A stretch of 64,000 nucleotides of DNA from Verrucomicrobiaceae bacterium UBA1938 (GCA_002336895.1 DDFC01000029.1:62001-126000), one strand, 5' to 3'. Positions 16,737 to 25,710 are shown, numbered from the stretch's first letter. A program made the numbers and translations. Notes: generated by a model from the sequence alone, not told the origin.

Positions 16737-17912
16737 TCATGAAGCAGCCTCGGTGCGGCCGCGTTTGGGAAAGAAGCGCCTGAAGGAGAGCGCAAAGCCT
16801 GTCCAAATAAGAATGAGTGTGGCCACGGTGCACATCGCCGCCACCGTCTGGCCGATGATGCCAAAAAGCTCCCCGGTATGCAGAAACCGTGCATACATGC
16901 GCAGGCGCCGCCCCAGGTTCTGCTGCTGAAAGTCATCCGGGCTCGGCAGCACTTTGCCCTGGGCTGCATCGAGATTCAGCATGCTGCGCAGATGCACCTG
17001 GCCGCGGCCGCCACGGTCCACCATCAGGGCAAAGGGGGCGCCCGGCTTCGGTGGAGTGCGCAGGCTCAGAGTGGTCCAGTCGGGAATCTGCCGCTTGGCC
17101 TGGTCCAGCAGCGGTGCCAGGCCGGAAAGGGGAGGGGCGGCCTGTTCACGCTGCCCATTGCCTTCGCGACGGCCGGGGCCTCCCGCCCCACCGGGACCGC
17201 CTTCACGGCGCTCTTTTGGCGGCGGAGGCTCGCTGCCGGTGAGGGTGAAAAGCAGATTATTGGCCCAGCCATAGGACATGATGAGGCCGGTCAGGATGAT
17301 GAACAGCAGAGGCAGTGCGCTCCAGAAGCCGAAGACATTGTGCCAGTTCCAGTTGCGCGCGCGGTCGCGCAGCGCGGGGTTGAGCAAAACAACGGCACGC
17401 ACATTCGACCAGCGCCAGTGACGCGGCCACCAGAGGTAAAGACCTGAAATCAGCAGCAGCCCAAAGAGCAGGCTTGCCGCTCCCGTGATGGCTTTGCCGG
17501 TTTCACGTTGCAGCCCTGTTCCCGCGAGAAAGCGGTGCCACTCCGTGGCGGCATGAAAGAACTCGCGCCATGTGCGCTGTCCTTCGCCGAGAAGCTGACC
17601 CGTGTAGGGGTTTGCATAAAAGACGCCTTCTTTGCCCATGGTGAGCGTCACGGGCACTTCCGGGTCTGCCTTCCATGTGATGCCCGTCGGTGCAAGTTCT
17701 GGCTTCGTCTCACGCACTTTTGCCACCAGCGCTTCCACCTCGAGATGCACTCCACCGGGAGTGACCCGCAGATCCCGGTGTGCCCAGTCAAGAATCTGGG
17801 CCTCATACGAGATCAGCAGCCCGGTGATGGCCATGGAGAGAATGACCACGCCAGCCAGCAGGCCTGTGATGAGGTGGGTCCAGAAAATGAGGCGGTGAAA
17901 AGTCGGCTTCAC
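16737..17912 (-). CDS. PepSY-associated membrane protein (iron-reductase type)
   Basis: This 391-residue protein has the PepSY_TM layout: a first membrane segment FWTHLITGLLAGVVILSMAI, a periplasmic PepSY-like region, a second segment pair around GKAITGAASLLFGLLLISGL, a third near NVFGFWSALPLLFIILTGLI, a Pro/Gly/Arg-rich loop, and a last segment GIIGQTVAAMCTVATLILIW. Conserved His residues (HLITG, EWHRFLAG, WHNVFG, HTGELFG) are likely haem ligands. Such proteins sit with siderophore receptors and may reduce imported ferric complexes. A GTG start at 17912 (VKPTFHRLIF) is chosen; it lies 16 bases after the dioxygenase gene, so the two are one operon. Confidence 0.82.
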   Translation of the reverse strand: MKPTFHRLIFWTHLITGLLAGVVILSMAITGLLISYEAQILDWAHRDLRVTPGGVHLEVEALVAKVRETKPELAPTGITWKADPEVPVTLTMGKEGVFYANPYTGQLLGEGQRTWREFFHAATEWHRFLAGTGLQRETGKAITGAASLLFGLLLISGLYLWWPRHWRWSNVRAVVLLNPALRDRARNWNWHNVFGFWSALPLLFIILTGLIMSYGWANNLLFTLTGSEPPPPKERREGGPGGAGGPGRREGNGQREQAAPPLSGLAPLLDQAKRQIPDWTTLSLRTPPKPGAPFALMVDRGGRGQVHLRSMLNLDAAQGKVLPSPDDFQQQNLGRRLRMYARFLHTGELFGIIGQTVAAMCTVATLILIWTGFALSFRRFFPKRGRTEAAS

Positions 17913-17928
17913 GAAAAAGGCAAAGGAA

Positions 17929-18621
17929 TCACATTTCCGCCCACTGGCGAAGGAGATTGTGGTAAACGCCTGTGAGCTGCACTCCGGTCTGTTCGGCTGC
18001 AGTGTTGTTTGGCAGATCGCGGCCCAGGCGCTGAATGGCCAGATCCAGATCAAAGAGAAGCGAGCGCTTGCTGTCGTCCCGGATCATGCTCTGCAGCCAG
18101 AAGAAGGAGCAGATGCGCGCACCGCGTGTCACGGGCGTGACATGATGCAGGCTGGTGGAAGGATAGAGCACCATGTGGCCCGGGGGCAGCTTCACACGCT
18201 GCACGCCGTAGGTGTCCTCGATGCAGAGCTCCCCGCCGTCATACTCCTCCGGTCCGGCAAAGAAGAGCGTGGCGCTCAGGTCCGTGCGGATGCGCACCGG
18301 CAGGCTGCGGTGCTGGCGGATGGCATTGTCCACATGCGTGCCAAAGGACTGGCCGCCGGAGTAGCGGTTGAAAAGCGGCGGGAAGATCTGCAGCGGCAGC
18401 GCGGCGGCCAGGAAGAGCGGATTCTTGGACAGCGCGGCCAGGATCATTTCTCCCAGCTCACGTGCGGCGGCGCTGTCCTCGGGCAGCTGCATGTTGTCCT
18501 TGGCCTTGGCGGACTGGTAGCCTGCGGTGCCCTTGCCATCCACCCACTCGGCAGAATCGAGAATCTGGCGTGCTTTGGTGACTTGTTCTGCTGTGAGAAC
18601 GTCGGGAATGGCAATGAGCAT
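17929..18621 (-). CDS. piuC: Fe(II)/2-oxoglutarate dioxygenase, PiuC/PKHD-type hydroxylase
   Basis: This 230-residue protein has the double-stranded beta-helix iron site: His96-x-Asp98 in FGTHVDNAI and the distal His159 in YPSTSLHHVTPVTRGAR, with Arg169 as the 2-oxoglutarate ligand. The length (about 225-230) and the PSTSLH.V.PVTRG signature match PiuC/YbiX proteins, which accompany iron-siderophore TonB-dependent receptors such as PiuA/Fiu. The reaction is unproven; a role in handling an imported siderophore is inferred. It is 18 bases downstream of the receptor gene and 16 bases upstream of the PepSY gene, forming a three-gene operon. Confidence 0.9.
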   Translation of the reverse strand: MLIAIPDVLTAEQVTKARQILDSAEWVDGKGTAGYQSAKAKDNMQLPEDSAAARELGEMILAALSKNPLFLAAALPLQIFPPLFNRYSGGQSFGTHVDNAIRQHRSLPVRIRTDLSATLFFAGPEEYDGGELCIEDTYGVQRVKLPPGHMVLYPSTSLHHVTPVTRGARICSFFWLQSMIRDDSKRSLLFDLDLAIQRLGRDLPNNTAAEQTGVQLTGVYHNLLRQWAEM

Positions 18622-18639
18622 GGGAGTGGTGGGGTGTGG

Positions 18640-20922
18640 TTAGAACTTGATGCTGGCGGTCAGAGCGGCGGAACGCCCCGGGCCGGGGACAAACTGGCCG
18701 CCACCCACACTGCCGATGTAGCGCTCGTCGGCCAGGTTGTAGATGTTGAGGCGCAGGCTGAGTTTCTCGCTGAATTTATAGTTCAGCATGGCGTCCAGCG
18801 TCCAGTAGCACGGCGCCACGCGAATGCCTGAGGTGGCGGTGGAGCCGTTGCTGCTGGTGCGAATGCCCATGTACTGAGCGCCAAAACCGGCCTGAAACTT
18901 CTCGGTGACGTTGTAGGTCGTCCACAGGTTGAAGGTTTGATTCGGCGCATTGGACAGCGACTGGCCCACATCACCGACGTTGGTCGATGCCTTGGTCTCG
19001 CTTTTCATGAAGGCATAGCCGCCAAAGACCTGCCAGTTCTTGGTGATGTTGCCCGTGGCGCTGAATTCGATGCCCTGCACGATCTGATTTCCCGCCAGGG
19101 TGGTGATGCCGGAGGCGTCCGTGGTGCGTGCGTTGCTTTTTTCAGCGCGGAAGAGAGCGGCGGTGAGAGACAGGCGCTCCTCCAGCACATCCCACTTCGT
19201 TCCCAGCTCGTAGGTGCCGGTGTGTTCAGGATTGAGGCCGACGGTGCTCACGTTGGTGGCGCTGGAGGACAGGCCCAGGCCTGCGCCGGAGGCTCCGTCG
19301 ATGGTGGGATTGAACGAGGTGCCGTAGCCAAAGTAGAAGCTGCCCTGCTTCACCGGCTTGTAGATCAGAGCGGCTTTCCAGCTGAAGAGGTCGTCCGCAT
19401 TGGCGTAGCCAGGGGCATTGCCCGGCAGGCTCACCGTGGCATACATGTGGTCATAGCGCAGGCCGGTGCTGATCTCCCAGTGCCTGCCGATCTTCATGGT
19501 GTCAAAGACGTAGGCGGACACCGTGTAGAGATAGGCCTCCGTGGGCGCGGGCAGTCCCGGGTACATCGTGGTGATGTCCTGAGCATTGGCAGGCGGGACG
19601 GCGCTGGGCGGGAGAATGAGGCCGGGGTTGTAGAGATCGGTCAGGGTTGCAATGCCAGCCACATTGGCGTTCTGCTGGTGCTCCAGGTAAAACTCCATCC
19701 CAGTGACCAGTGCGTGCTTGATCGGCCCGGTGGAGAAGTCCGCCACGAGATTGGTCTGATTCCCAAACATCTCGGTGAGCTGCTGGCGGCGCTGAAGCTG
19801 ACGGTTCAGAATCGTGGTGTACTGATTGCCGGCGGCTGCGCTCGTGTCTCGCAGACGCGGAGCGGTGCTCACCGAATCACGATGGCTGCGCGAATAGCGC
19901 GTCACATTCCGCAGGCGCACGTTTTTGGTGAAGTCGTGCTCAAAAATGGCCGTGTAGTGGTCGGTCTGGATCTTCTCGTAGTCCACGCCAGGGATGCCGT
20001 AGAAGGTGTTGAAGCTCACTCCGGGAGGCGCCTGGTTTTGATACCCGGCAAGCACGGTGCCCGTTCCGCCGAAGGTGCCGTTGCTGGGGATCCAGGGCAG
20101 GCCGTAGTCGGGGACGTTGCTCTCTTCCAGGCGCTGATAGTTCAGCATGAAGCGCGTGTCCGTGCCCAATCCTGCGCCGAGAGAGGCCGCGATGCCATAG
20201 CGTTCCATGGACACGTCGTCGCGCCCCGGTGTGTCGGCCGTGTGATACATCCCGTTGAGGCGGAAGGCGGTGTGTTCAGACAGCGTCTGGTTCACATCCA
20301 TGGTGCCGCGATAGAGGTTGCTGGTGCCGGCGCTGACCGTGCCGGTGGCGGAGTCGGTCAGGTTGGCCATCTTGCTGACGGTGTTGATGGAGCCGCCTGT
20401 GGAGCCACGGCCTACGGTGGAGGAGGAGGGGCCTTTGGTGATCTCGACCTGCTCCGTGTTGAAGGGGTCGCGGTTGTAGTTGGCGTAGTCGCGCACGCCG
20501 TCCAGGTAGATGTCGCTGCGGGCGCTGAAGCCACGGATGGAAAGGTTGTCTCCGGAGACCGCGCCGCCTTCACCGGCCTGCATGGAGATGCCGGGGGTGT
20601 TTTTGAGCACATCACGCAGGCTGAAAGCGCCGCGGTCCTCGATCACCGCCTTGGGGATGACCGTGATCGTCTGGGGGATGTCCCGCAGCGGCTCGGTGTA
20701 TTTGGGCGACTGCAGGCGCTGGGGATTGTAAACCGAGCCTGTTGCCTCAATGACCACTTCAGGCATCTCCATCGGCACTTCTTCTGTCTTAGGAGCGGGT
20801 TTGGCTGGTGCCGTCTGTGCGCCCAAGTTTCCTGCAGCACAAAGCAGGGAGGTGAAGGAGAGAGCTTCAGCACCAGACTTTAGAACACGGCTGCTGAAGG
20901 AAGGAGCGAGAGTGTTTTGCAT
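18640..20922 (-). CDS. TonB-dependent siderophore receptor (Fiu/PiuA-like)
   Basis: This 760-residue outer-membrane receptor has an N-terminal export region (residues 1-36, cleavage near GAQ) and a plug from about residue 55. The plug shows DIPQTITVIPKAVIEDRGAF, LRDVLKNTPGISMQAGEGG, LSIRGFSARSDIYLDGVRD and GPSSSTVGRGSTGGSIN. A 22-strand barrel follows, ending in the aromatic C-terminus ALTASIKF. The barrel includes LRYDHMYATVSLPGNA and the family TonB-box-distal strands. The linked piuC gene points to a catecholate-type ferric siderophore. It heads an operon and has two Fur-like boxes 40-80 bases upstream of its ATG. It is a close relative of the next receptor. Confidence 0.92.
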   Translation of the reverse strand: MQNTLAPSFSSRVLKSGAEALSFTSLLCAAGNLGAQTAPAKPAPKTEEVPMEMPEVVIEATGSVYNPQRLQSPKYTEPLRDIPQTITVIPKAVIEDRGAFSLRDVLKNTPGISMQAGEGGAVSGDNLSIRGFSARSDIYLDGVRDYANYNRDPFNTEQVEITKGPSSSTVGRGSTGGSINTVSKMANLTDSATGTVSAGTSNLYRGTMDVNQTLSEHTAFRLNGMYHTADTPGRDDVSMERYGIAASLGAGLGTDTRFMLNYQRLEESNVPDYGLPWIPSNGTFGGTGTVLAGYQNQAPPGVSFNTFYGIPGVDYEKIQTDHYTAIFEHDFTKNVRLRNVTRYSRSHRDSVSTAPRLRDTSAAAGNQYTTILNRQLQRRQQLTEMFGNQTNLVADFSTGPIKHALVTGMEFYLEHQQNANVAGIATLTDLYNPGLILPPSAVPPANAQDITTMYPGLPAPTEAYLYTVSAYVFDTMKIGRHWEISTGLRYDHMYATVSLPGNAPGYANADDLFSWKAALIYKPVKQGSFYFGYGTSFNPTIDGASGAGLGLSSSATNVSTVGLNPEHTGTYELGTKWDVLEERLSLTAALFRAEKSNARTTDASGITTLAGNQIVQGIEFSATGNITKNWQVFGGYAFMKSETKASTNVGDVGQSLSNAPNQTFNLWTTYNVTEKFQAGFGAQYMGIRTSSNGSTATSGIRVAPCYWTLDAMLNYKFSEKLSLRLNIYNLADERYIGSVGGGQFVPGPGRSAALTASIKF

Positions 20923-20961
20923 GCGGGACAGGTTTGGAAAGTGGAGGTTAATCTTTGCTAA

Positions 20962-20976
20962 TGAGATTCGTTTTCA
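20962..20976. promoter_or_regulatory. Fur-box-like site (proximal)
   Basis: TGAGATTCGTTTTCA matches 12 of 15 bases of the Fur-type 7-1-7 core TGAGAATCATTCTCA. It lies 40 bases upstream of the receptor start at 20922, where a promoter would be expected. This is assigned by pattern only. An iron-responsive repressor is inferred from the function of the operon. Confidence 0.5.
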
Positions 20977-20986
20977 ATTAGCGTGT

Positions 20987-21001
20987 TGCGATTAAGTCTC
21001 A
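20987..21001. promoter_or_regulatory. Fur-box-like site (distal)
   Basis: TGCGATTAAGTCTCA lies 25 bases from the first site. It agrees at 12 of 15 positions with the perfect palindrome TGCGACTGAGTCGCA found upstream of tonB at 24747-24761. The similarity between two sites in front of functionally linked operons supports a shared regulator. Confidence 0.45.
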
Positions 21002-21079
21002 GTTTCAAACTGCGTCAACCTCATATGGTAGAAACTTTTTGCGGAAAACTTGCTCTCTTTTGCGGTCTCCCCAGCGACA

Positions 21080-21124
21080 GAAAAATGGGCCTTGGAGTGC
21101 ATCCCTGCAGCTCCAAGGCCCATT
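21080..21124 (-). terminator. Rho-independent terminator of the second receptor gene
   Basis: A perfect 14-base stem (AATGGGCCTTGGAG / CTCCAAGGCCCATT) encloses a small TGCA/TGCA inner stem. On the minus strand the stem is directly followed by TTTTT. It starts 19 bases past the stop of the receptor gene that ends at 21143. This is a textbook intrinsic terminator and separates the two receptor units. Confidence 0.85.
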
Positions 21125-21142
21125 AACCATCAACCAACAAAA

Positions 21143-23473
21143 TCAGAATTTGATGGTGGCTGTGAGCGCACCGTAGCGTCCTGTCCCAGGCGTGGCGCTG
21201 CCGGTGCTGCTGACGGTGTCGAGATAGCGGCTGTCGGCGACGTTGTAGATGTTCAGGCGCAGGCTGAAGTTTTTGGTGAAGCGGTAGCTGACCATCAAGT
21301 CCGTGGTCCAGTAGTCTGGGATGACACGGGAGGCATTGCCGGAACTGCCGATGATTTTGCCCATGTACTGGGTGCCGCCGCCGATCTGAAGATTGTCGGT
21401 GATGTTGTAGGTGGTCCAGAGATTGAAGGTGTAATCAGGAGCATTGGGGAGCATCTGGCCGAGCTCTGCCGCCGTGGAGGAGGCGTTGACCTTGCTGGCC
21501 ATGTGCGTGGCACCGGCAAACACCTGCCAGCGGCTGGTCAGCTGGCCGGCCAGGCCGACTTCGACCCCGTCCACCGTCTGACTGCCGGCGTTGGTGGTGA
21601 TGTTGGCGTTGGTGGTGCGGACGTTGGTTTTCTCCGTGCGGAAGAGGGCGGCGGTCAGAGAGAGGCGTTCTTTAAAGAGATCCCACTTGGTGCCGAGCTC
21701 ATAGCTGGTGGCCTTTTCCGGGTTGAAGCCGGCGAAGGTGTTGTTGCCAGTGCCGCCTGCACCGCCAGGGGTGGTGAGGCCAAGCTGGCCGGAGTTTCCA
21801 CCGTCGGCCGTGGCATTGTAGGAGGTGGCGTAGCCGAAGTAGAAGCTGCCGTAGTCCACGGGCTTGTAAACGAGGGCGCCTTTCCAGCTGAACAGGTCGT
21901 CATTATTGGTGGGGCCGGGGTTGCTGCCGCCGAAAATGTCATTGGCCCCGGTGTAGTAGTAACCATGCTGCACGTAGTGGAGGTGGTCGTAGCGGATGCC
22001 GCCGCTGAGCTGCCAGTGCTTGGTGAACTTGACCGTGTCCATGGCATAGACCGAGACGGTGGACAGGTGAGACTCAGCCGCCGCCGGGAGATCGGTGGGG
22101 CTGACTCCCTGGATGGTGGTGGTGCGGCGTGGGTTGGCGGCCTGCTGCCCGGCTGTCAACGGACCAGACACGCTGGGATCGAACAGATCGGAAACGATGA
22201 CGTTTCCTGCACGTGAGGCGGTGAGCTGCTGCTCGTAGGAGAACTCCAGGCCCATCACCAGGCCGTGATGGAGCTTGCCGGTGTCAAAGTCGGCATTGAG
22301 CAGGGACTGGTTGGTGAAATTGGTGTTCGTCTGCCTGCGGCGCTGATCTTCCAGAACCAGCTGGCTGGTGTATTGATTGCCGGGGGTTACCGTATCTGTG
22401 TCGATAAAGCGCGGAGCTGCCGTGCGGGCATCGTAGTGATTGCGTGACCAGCGTGTGGTATTGCGAAATCTCAGCGACTTGGAGAAGTCGTGCTCAAAGA
22501 TCGCGGTGACCATGTCGGTCTGGATCTTCTGGAAGTCGTAGTTCCGGCGGGCGTAGGAGGTGTCGTAACTGACCGGGGCGATCTGGTTGAAGTAGTTGTT
22601 CAGGTAAGCTGTGGCTCCGCTGAAGGTGCCGTTGGTCGGCACGAAGGGGAGGCCGAAGTCGGGCATGTTGTTTTCCTCCTGCCGCATGTAGTTCAGGGTG
22701 AAGCGGGTGTCTGTTTCCAGCCCCAGGGCGAGGGAGGCCCCGATGCCGTAGCGGTTTTGGAAGATGTTGTCACGTCCAGCCACATCATTCGAGTTCCACA
22801 TGCCGTTGAGGCGCAGGGCGCTGTGATCTCCGAGCTGCTGATTGGTGTCAACAGTGCCACGATAGAGGCTGCTGGTGCCGACGGTGGTGTTGATGGAGGT
22901 GGAGTCCTGCAGGTGGGCCATTTTGGAAACCGTGTTGATGTAGCCGCCTGTGGATCCGCGGCCCATGGTGGTGGAGGCGGGGCCTTTGGCGATTTCCACC
23001 TGCTCGGTGTTCCAGGGGTCGCGGTTGTAGTTGCCGTAGTCGCGGATGCCGTCCACGAACCAATCGCTGCGGGAGCTGAAGCCGCGGATGGCCAGGCTGT
23101 CTGCGCCATTGCCGGTGCTGACGCCTTCGCCTGCCTGCATGGAGATGCCGGGGGTGTTTTTGAGGACATCGCGGAGGGTGAAGGCACCGCGGTCCTCGAT
23201 CACCTGCTTGGGGATGAGGGTGAGCGTCTGGGGGATGTCCCGGGCTGGCTCCGTGTATTTGGGGGACTGGAGACGCTTGGGATTGTAAACGGAGGCCTCG
23301 ATGACGACTTCCTTCAGGTCGGTCGTTTTGGTGGTGCCATTGGTTTCCTCCGCAGGTTTGGTTTCGGCGTTTTGTGCGGCCAAACTGCCAGCTGCGCAAA
23401 GCAGTGAGGCTACGGAGAGGGCTTCAGCGCCGGGTTTGCGGAAGTAGGGAAGACGAGAGGCGGGGGTGCGCAT
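21143..23473 (-). CDS. TonB-dependent siderophore receptor (second paralogue)
   Basis: This 776-residue receptor is closely related to the one at 18640-20922. They share GAEALS..SLLCAAG in the export region, RLQSPKYTEP and VLKNTPGISMQAGEG in the plug, and the same barrel ending (LTATIKF here). The plug (residues about 50-200) has SLAIRGFSSRSDWFVDGIRD and GPASTTMGRGSTGGYIN. The extracellular loops differ (for example the segments around DTDTVTPGNQYTSQ and SNPGPTNNDDLF), which suggests another ligand of the same type. The ATG at 23473 is chosen because it begins the export region. It lies 111 bases after a TPR gene on the same strand and ends in a strong terminator. Confidence 0.92.
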   Translation of the reverse strand: MRTPASRLPYFRKPGAEALSVASLLCAAGSLAAQNAETKPAEETNGTTKTTDLKEVVIEASVYNPKRLQSPKYTEPARDIPQTLTLIPKQVIEDRGAFTLRDVLKNTPGISMQAGEGVSTGNGADSLAIRGFSSRSDWFVDGIRDYGNYNRDPWNTEQVEIAKGPASTTMGRGSTGGYINTVSKMAHLQDSTSINTTVGTSSLYRGTVDTNQQLGDHSALRLNGMWNSNDVAGRDNIFQNRYGIGASLALGLETDTRFTLNYMRQEENNMPDFGLPFVPTNGTFSGATAYLNNYFNQIAPVSYDTSYARRNYDFQKIQTDMVTAIFEHDFSKSLRFRNTTRWSRNHYDARTAAPRFIDTDTVTPGNQYTSQLVLEDQRRRQTNTNFTNQSLLNADFDTGKLHHGLVMGLEFSYEQQLTASRAGNVIVSDLFDPSVSGPLTAGQQAANPRRTTTIQGVSPTDLPAAAESHLSTVSVYAMDTVKFTKHWQLSGGIRYDHLHYVQHGYYYTGANDIFGGSNPGPTNNDDLFSWKGALVYKPVDYGSFYFGYATSYNATADGGNSGQLGLTTPGGAGGTGNNTFAGFNPEKATSYELGTKWDLFKERLSLTAALFRTEKTNVRTTNANITTNAGSQTVDGVEVGLAGQLTSRWQVFAGATHMASKVNASSTAAELGQMLPNAPDYTFNLWTTYNITDNLQIGGGTQYMGKIIGSSGNASRVIPDYWTTDLMVSYRFTKNFSLRLNIYNVADSRYLDTVSSTGSATPGTGRYGALTATIKF

Positions 23474-23584
23474 GGGCTGCGGGAGTAGCGAGGTTCGGTG
23501 TTTTTCTCTGGCAGCACCCGAGTACCGATATATGCCGAAAACCGTCAATTTTCCCCGCAGCCGAAGCTGCTGCTTGGACAGAAA

Positions 23585-24691
23585 TCATCCAGGCCAAGCC
23601 TGATCTGCGCGCTTTTTGATCCGCTGGGCGGCGTGACTGAGTGACTCAAGCACGGTGATCAGGCGATCCATTCCCTGCAACCCCAGATCGAGGGGGCCGC
23701 GGCGGCGGAGCTCTTCGGCTGCGAGGCTCAGTGCCTCCAGACCTGCCTGGTAGAGGGCTTTGTCCTGAGCCAGAAGGGGGGAGCCCTGCCCGGGATCGAG
23801 CACATCCAGAAGAAACTCGGCCATGAAGTGGGGCTGATAGGCCAGAAGCAGACTGCAGCCGAAACGGAAGAGCTCATGACGCAGGGCGTGGAACTGACCG
23901 GGCATTCCGGGCTTTTCCCAAGCCGCTGTGAGGCGCATGGCCTCGTCCACTTTGTCGGTGGCCTGATGGATCCAGTCGTCAGCACGGGTGGTGTCCACGG
24001 GGGGCGTCTCAAGGAGCATGGCCACGGCGCGGCAGAAGATGTGGCGGGCCTTCAGGCCCATTTCAGCAGCCTGAAGCAGGTGGTGCTCCGTGGGGCGGCA
24101 AAGTGCGAGCACCTCCTCCGCCGCCTGCATGGACTCCAGCATGCGTGGTGGTGCGATCTCCAGCAGCAATGCGGCGCGGTTTACCAGCAGGGTGGCCAGC
24201 ATGGAGTTGTTGATGGGGCGCTCAGTAGTGACTCCGGTCTCGAGGACGTGCTGGGCGTGGTCCAGAGAGAGGAGGGCCTGATGCCAGCTGTCCGGGGTGG
24301 ACTGGGAGCGGAGGGCGAGGGAGCGGTTCATCCAGCCGAGGGCCAGGCGGCTGCGATACTGGGGGTCTTCGTCCAGAGGGAGGTGCTGGAGGTGGTGGAT
24401 GGCCTCATCGAAGCTCTGGATGGCGGAGGCGAGATGGGAGGGGGTGCCGAGGCGGGTCTGGACGTCTCCGAGGTTCATCCAGCAGGCGGTAAGCAGCCAG
24501 CGGTAGAAGGAACTGGACTCATAGGGAAGCTCGCGGCGGATGGCCAGGGCATGGGTGAAGCAGTCCAGGGCTTCGGGGAGAGCGGCCGGGTTGTCGGCGG
24601 AGAGGAGGGCGATGCCGCGCTTCATCCAGACCTTGGCCTCGGCATTGCGGGCCTCCGGGGAGTCTTGAGGGGTGGAGTGGGGAAGGGGCAT
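23585..24691 (-). CDS. TPR-like helical protein of unknown function
   Basis: This 368-residue, largely helical cytoplasmic protein has no signal peptide. Repeated 34-residue-type helix pairs can be seen: GIALLSADNPAALPEALDCF, TACWMNLGDVQTRLGTPSHL, ALGWMNRSLALRSQSTPDSW, LATLLVNRAALLLEIAPPRM. This indicates a tetratricopeptide solenoid followed by a less regular C-terminal helical domain. No enzyme motif is visible. It lies between the second receptor gene (same strand, 111-base gap) and divergent tonB. A Fur-like palindrome lies in the shared promoter region. A role in the iron system is inferred only from position. Confidence 0.7.
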   Translation of the reverse strand: MPLPHSTPQDSPEARNAEAKVWMKRGIALLSADNPAALPEALDCFTHALAIRRELPYESSSFYRWLLTACWMNLGDVQTRLGTPSHLASAIQSFDEAIHHLQHLPLDEDPQYRSRLALGWMNRSLALRSQSTPDSWHQALLSLDHAQHVLETGVTTERPINNSMLATLLVNRAALLLEIAPPRMLESMQAAEEVLALCRPTEHHLLQAAEMGLKARHIFCRAVAMLLETPPVDTTRADDWIHQATDKVDEAMRLTAAWEKPGMPGQFHALRHELFRFGCSLLLAYQPHFMAEFLLDVLDPGQGSPLLAQDKALYQAGLEALSLAAEELRRRGPLDLGLQGMDRLITVLESLSHAAQRIKKRADQAWPG

Positions 24692-24746
24692 TTAGGCTGG
24701 GAAAAGGACAAATATTGTGTCGGATTTGGCAATGGACGCACATTGA

Positions 24747-24761
24747 TGCGACTGAGTCGCA
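24747..24761. promoter_or_regulatory. Perfect 7-1-7 palindrome in the tonB divergent promoter (Fur-like)
   Basis: TGCGACTGAGTCGCA is a perfect palindrome with a single central base, the geometry of Fur-family sites. It lies 55 bases upstream of the TPR gene start and about 58-73 bases upstream of tonB, so one bound dimer could repress both directions. A near copy occurs upstream of the first receptor at 20987-21001. Confidence 0.55.
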
Positions 24762-24819
24762 ATTGCAAGTTGACATCGCGGCAAACCGCATCAACCTCCA
24801 ATCCCCGCCGCGATTGTCT

Positions 24820-25668
24820 ATGACCTCCACAGCGATACATTCCCTGCCCACCATGGGCTTCCACTCCACCAACTCCGCCGCCGCAGCCAGACCTGGCTCC
24901 GTGCTGGTGGCGAGCATCCTGCGCCAGAAGGGGGTGGTGAAGGCGGTGATCATGCTGAGCTGGCTGGTGGGGATCACGGCGAGCTTTCTGACGGTGGGGG
25001 TGATCGGGATGTTTGCGGATGACCTGCCGCCGATCCATCTGAAGACGCTGGAGGACCTGGAAGCTGAGAAGGAGCTGCCGATGGTGGAGACCTCCATGGC
25101 GGAGCTGATGTCGATGGAGGCGAGTGCTGAGACGACGGCCGAGGCTGAGCCGGTGCTGCCGACGGAGGTCATGGAGACGCCTGAGACGCCGATGGAAAAT
25201 CTGGACCTGCCGGAGATTGCCGAGGCGATGACGATGGAGGACATCTTTGCGGTGCCGACGGCGCCAAAGATCGAGCAGGCGCTGACGCCGGTGGATCCGG
25301 TGGTGAAGCCAAAGCCTGCACCCACGCCGAAGCCGCGCACGGCGGCTGCCCCCGGCGGAGGTGGCACGCAGTCCAGCACGCCGCAGGCGGGTGTGGCTGG
25401 CGGCCGTGGTGCTGCTGGCAGCAGCGGCAAGGGGACTTTCCCGGCACCGCCGTATCCGAGCTTTGCCCGCAGCGGCGGGATGCAGGGCACGGTGCGACTG
25501 AGCATCAGCGTGGGGCCTTCCGGTGCGGTGGAGAGTGTGACGGTCATCAGCAGCACTGGGTACAGTGCGCTGGATGAACATGCCGCCGCCTGGGTGCGGA
25601 GGAACTGGCGCTGGTCTGGCGGCGCTGCGAGCCGATACACGCTGCCGCTGACTTTCCGCCTGCGCTGA
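24820..25668 (+). CDS. tonB: TonB-family energy transducer
   Basis: This 282-residue protein has one membrane anchor (VVKAVIMLSWLVGITASFLTV, about residues 43-65), an acidic then Pro/Lys-rich periplasmic spacer (KPKPAPTPKPR), and a TonB C-terminal domain from about residue 205. That domain shows YPSFARSGGMQGTVRLSISV, GPSGAVESVTVISSTGYSAL and the end WVRRNWRW...LPLTFRLR. It transmits proton-motive energy to the outer-membrane receptors. The spacer is unusually rich in Glu/Met before the Pro region. The ATG at 24820 is preferred; one at 24853 is possible. It is followed by exbB and exbD. Confidence 0.9.
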   Translation: MTSTAIHSLPTMGFHSTNSAAAARPGSVLVASILRQKGVVKAVIMLSWLVGITASFLTVGVIGMFADDLPPIHLKTLEDLEAEKELPMVETSMAELMSMEASAETTAEAEPVLPTEVMETPETPMENLDLPEIAEAMTMEDIFAVPTAPKIEQALTPVDPVVKPKPAPTPKPRTAAAPGGGGTQSSTPQAGVAGGRGAAGSSGKGTFPAPPYPSFARSGGMQGTVRLSISVGPSGAVESVTVISSTGYSALDEHAAAWVRRNWRWSGGAASRYTLPLTFRLR

Positions 25669-25710
25669 GACTGCCCTATTTCATTTACTTTTGATCTGAT
25701 CCAACTTCCC

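Noticed and set aside
18937..20883. 648-codon plus-strand open frame antisense to the first receptor
   Set aside because: Shadow of the receptor; no recognisable domain or start context.
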